Assembly (NCBI GenBank): GCA_036785705.1
Contig: JAWUZG010000027.1
Span: forward strand, 2,275,501 to 2,339,500
Direction: 5' to 3'
DNA from: Acanthornis magna
Taxonomy: Eukaryota > Chordata > Aves > Passeriformes > Acanthizidae
DNA length: 64,000 bases
Positions 63,428 through 64,000 of this stretch are shown piece by piece. Position 1 is the first letter of the stretch. The number at the start of each line of letters is the position of its first letter. Made by a program: the position numbers and the translations under genes. The notes below the pieces were generated by a model, which searched no databases, had not been told where the DNA came from, and saw only the letters and a list, made by a program, of their open reading frames with translations.

Positions 63428-64000
63428 TCTGTAAGCAGAGGACAAAGGCAGTGAGCCCAAAGTCGCTGGGCTGGGGAGCAGAATGGTTGAAAAGCTTGGC
63501 CAAAGGGCAGGTCAGGCTCAGACAGCTCATCCCCTTCTCCTTGATCTTCCCCTCTGCCTTGATCTCGCAGACTTCACAGGAAGCCTTTGAAGCAGTGCAA
63601 ATGAGGGCAGGAGCTGCTGCCTTAGGTTCAGATCCTCACAAATTGCATCCATCTTTCCCCCAGCCTGGGATGTTCTGCTGAACAAGAAATGCAGATCCTG
63701 GACACTCCTTAGGGCCCTTTTCTCCCAGAACCAAGCTGGGCACAACCAGGTTTTCTTTTTAGGAAATCAGTTAGGAAATGTGCATCCTTCAGAGCATCTC
63801 TGATGCAGACATTGAGCCTCTTAGCCTAAATATTCCTTGATGATTTCTCACATGTGATTCTTGCTCAGTTTTCAAATGTGCTTCACATTTACTCTGAAGG
63901 AAAAAAATCCAAATTATTCCATTCTCCATGAGAATGTTGCAAAAGTGGTCGCCCTTCCAGACCCATTTCATGGTTTTTTGCACTATTTTGTTTTAAAAAA
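63428..64000. other. Unique non-coding DNA
   Basis: This is ordinary sequence beyond the right arm. A plus-strand frame of 94 codons (63397-63681) begins inside the arm and has no recognised domain. Confidence 0.4.

Overview
The window looks like vertebrate nuclear DNA from a bird, most likely a songbird. The best evidence is the repeat content. There are several 5'-truncated CR1 LINE fragments with the avian 3' end (GTTGGA…GATCATC…TCCAACC and ATTCTGTG-type tails), and one probable endogenous-retrovirus LTR. I see no Alu, B1 or other mammalian SINEs. CR1 recognition rests on remembered consensus features, not a database search, and the songbird assignment is an inference.

I could not support any host protein-coding gene. 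The longer open frames (up to 265 codons) lie in homopurine satellite, GC-rich patches or transposon remnants, and none encodes a protein family I recognise. I also saw no tRNA, rRNA, CRISPR array or bacterial-type operon. The window is best read as intergenic or large-intron DNA of moderate GC. GC-rich patches occur near 1.5-1.75, 16.65-17.75, 21.55-22.25, 49.75-50.25, 50.9-51.55, 54.55-54.9, 57.1-57.5 and 58.05-58.35 kb. AT-rich stretches occur near 4.15-4.2, 15.3-16.1 and 42.2-42.4 kb.

Layout. 0.3-0.7 kb: a 414-bp uninterrupted homopurine microsatellite. 1.2-1.6 kb: an old CR1 fragment. 1.6-17.2 kb: mostly unique DNA with two small palindromes. 17.19-17.42 kb: a three-copy 76-bp minisatellite. 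21.0-22.7 kb: an AAAT microsatellite, a minus-strand CR1 and a minus-strand LTR. 24-29 kb: a CR1 tail, simple repeats, two abutting CR1 fragments in opposite orientation and a 9-bp tandem repeat. 30.6 kb: a short CR1 tail. 32.8-33.0 kb: a decayed tandem repeat. 33-61 kb: mostly unique sequence with a TTG microsatellite, a decayed 91-bp duplication, a 123-bp homopyrimidine tract ending in 58 T, and a perfect 13-bp-arm palindrome.

61.1-63.4 kb: a striking inverted repeat. Its two arms of about 450 bp differ by only about ten substitutions and two short indels and are separated by 1.4 kb. This is the strongest unexplained structure in the window. No set of genes acts together here. What can be described is transposon debris, satellite DNA, and a few candidate regulatory or hairpin-forming sequences that need comparison with other genomes.
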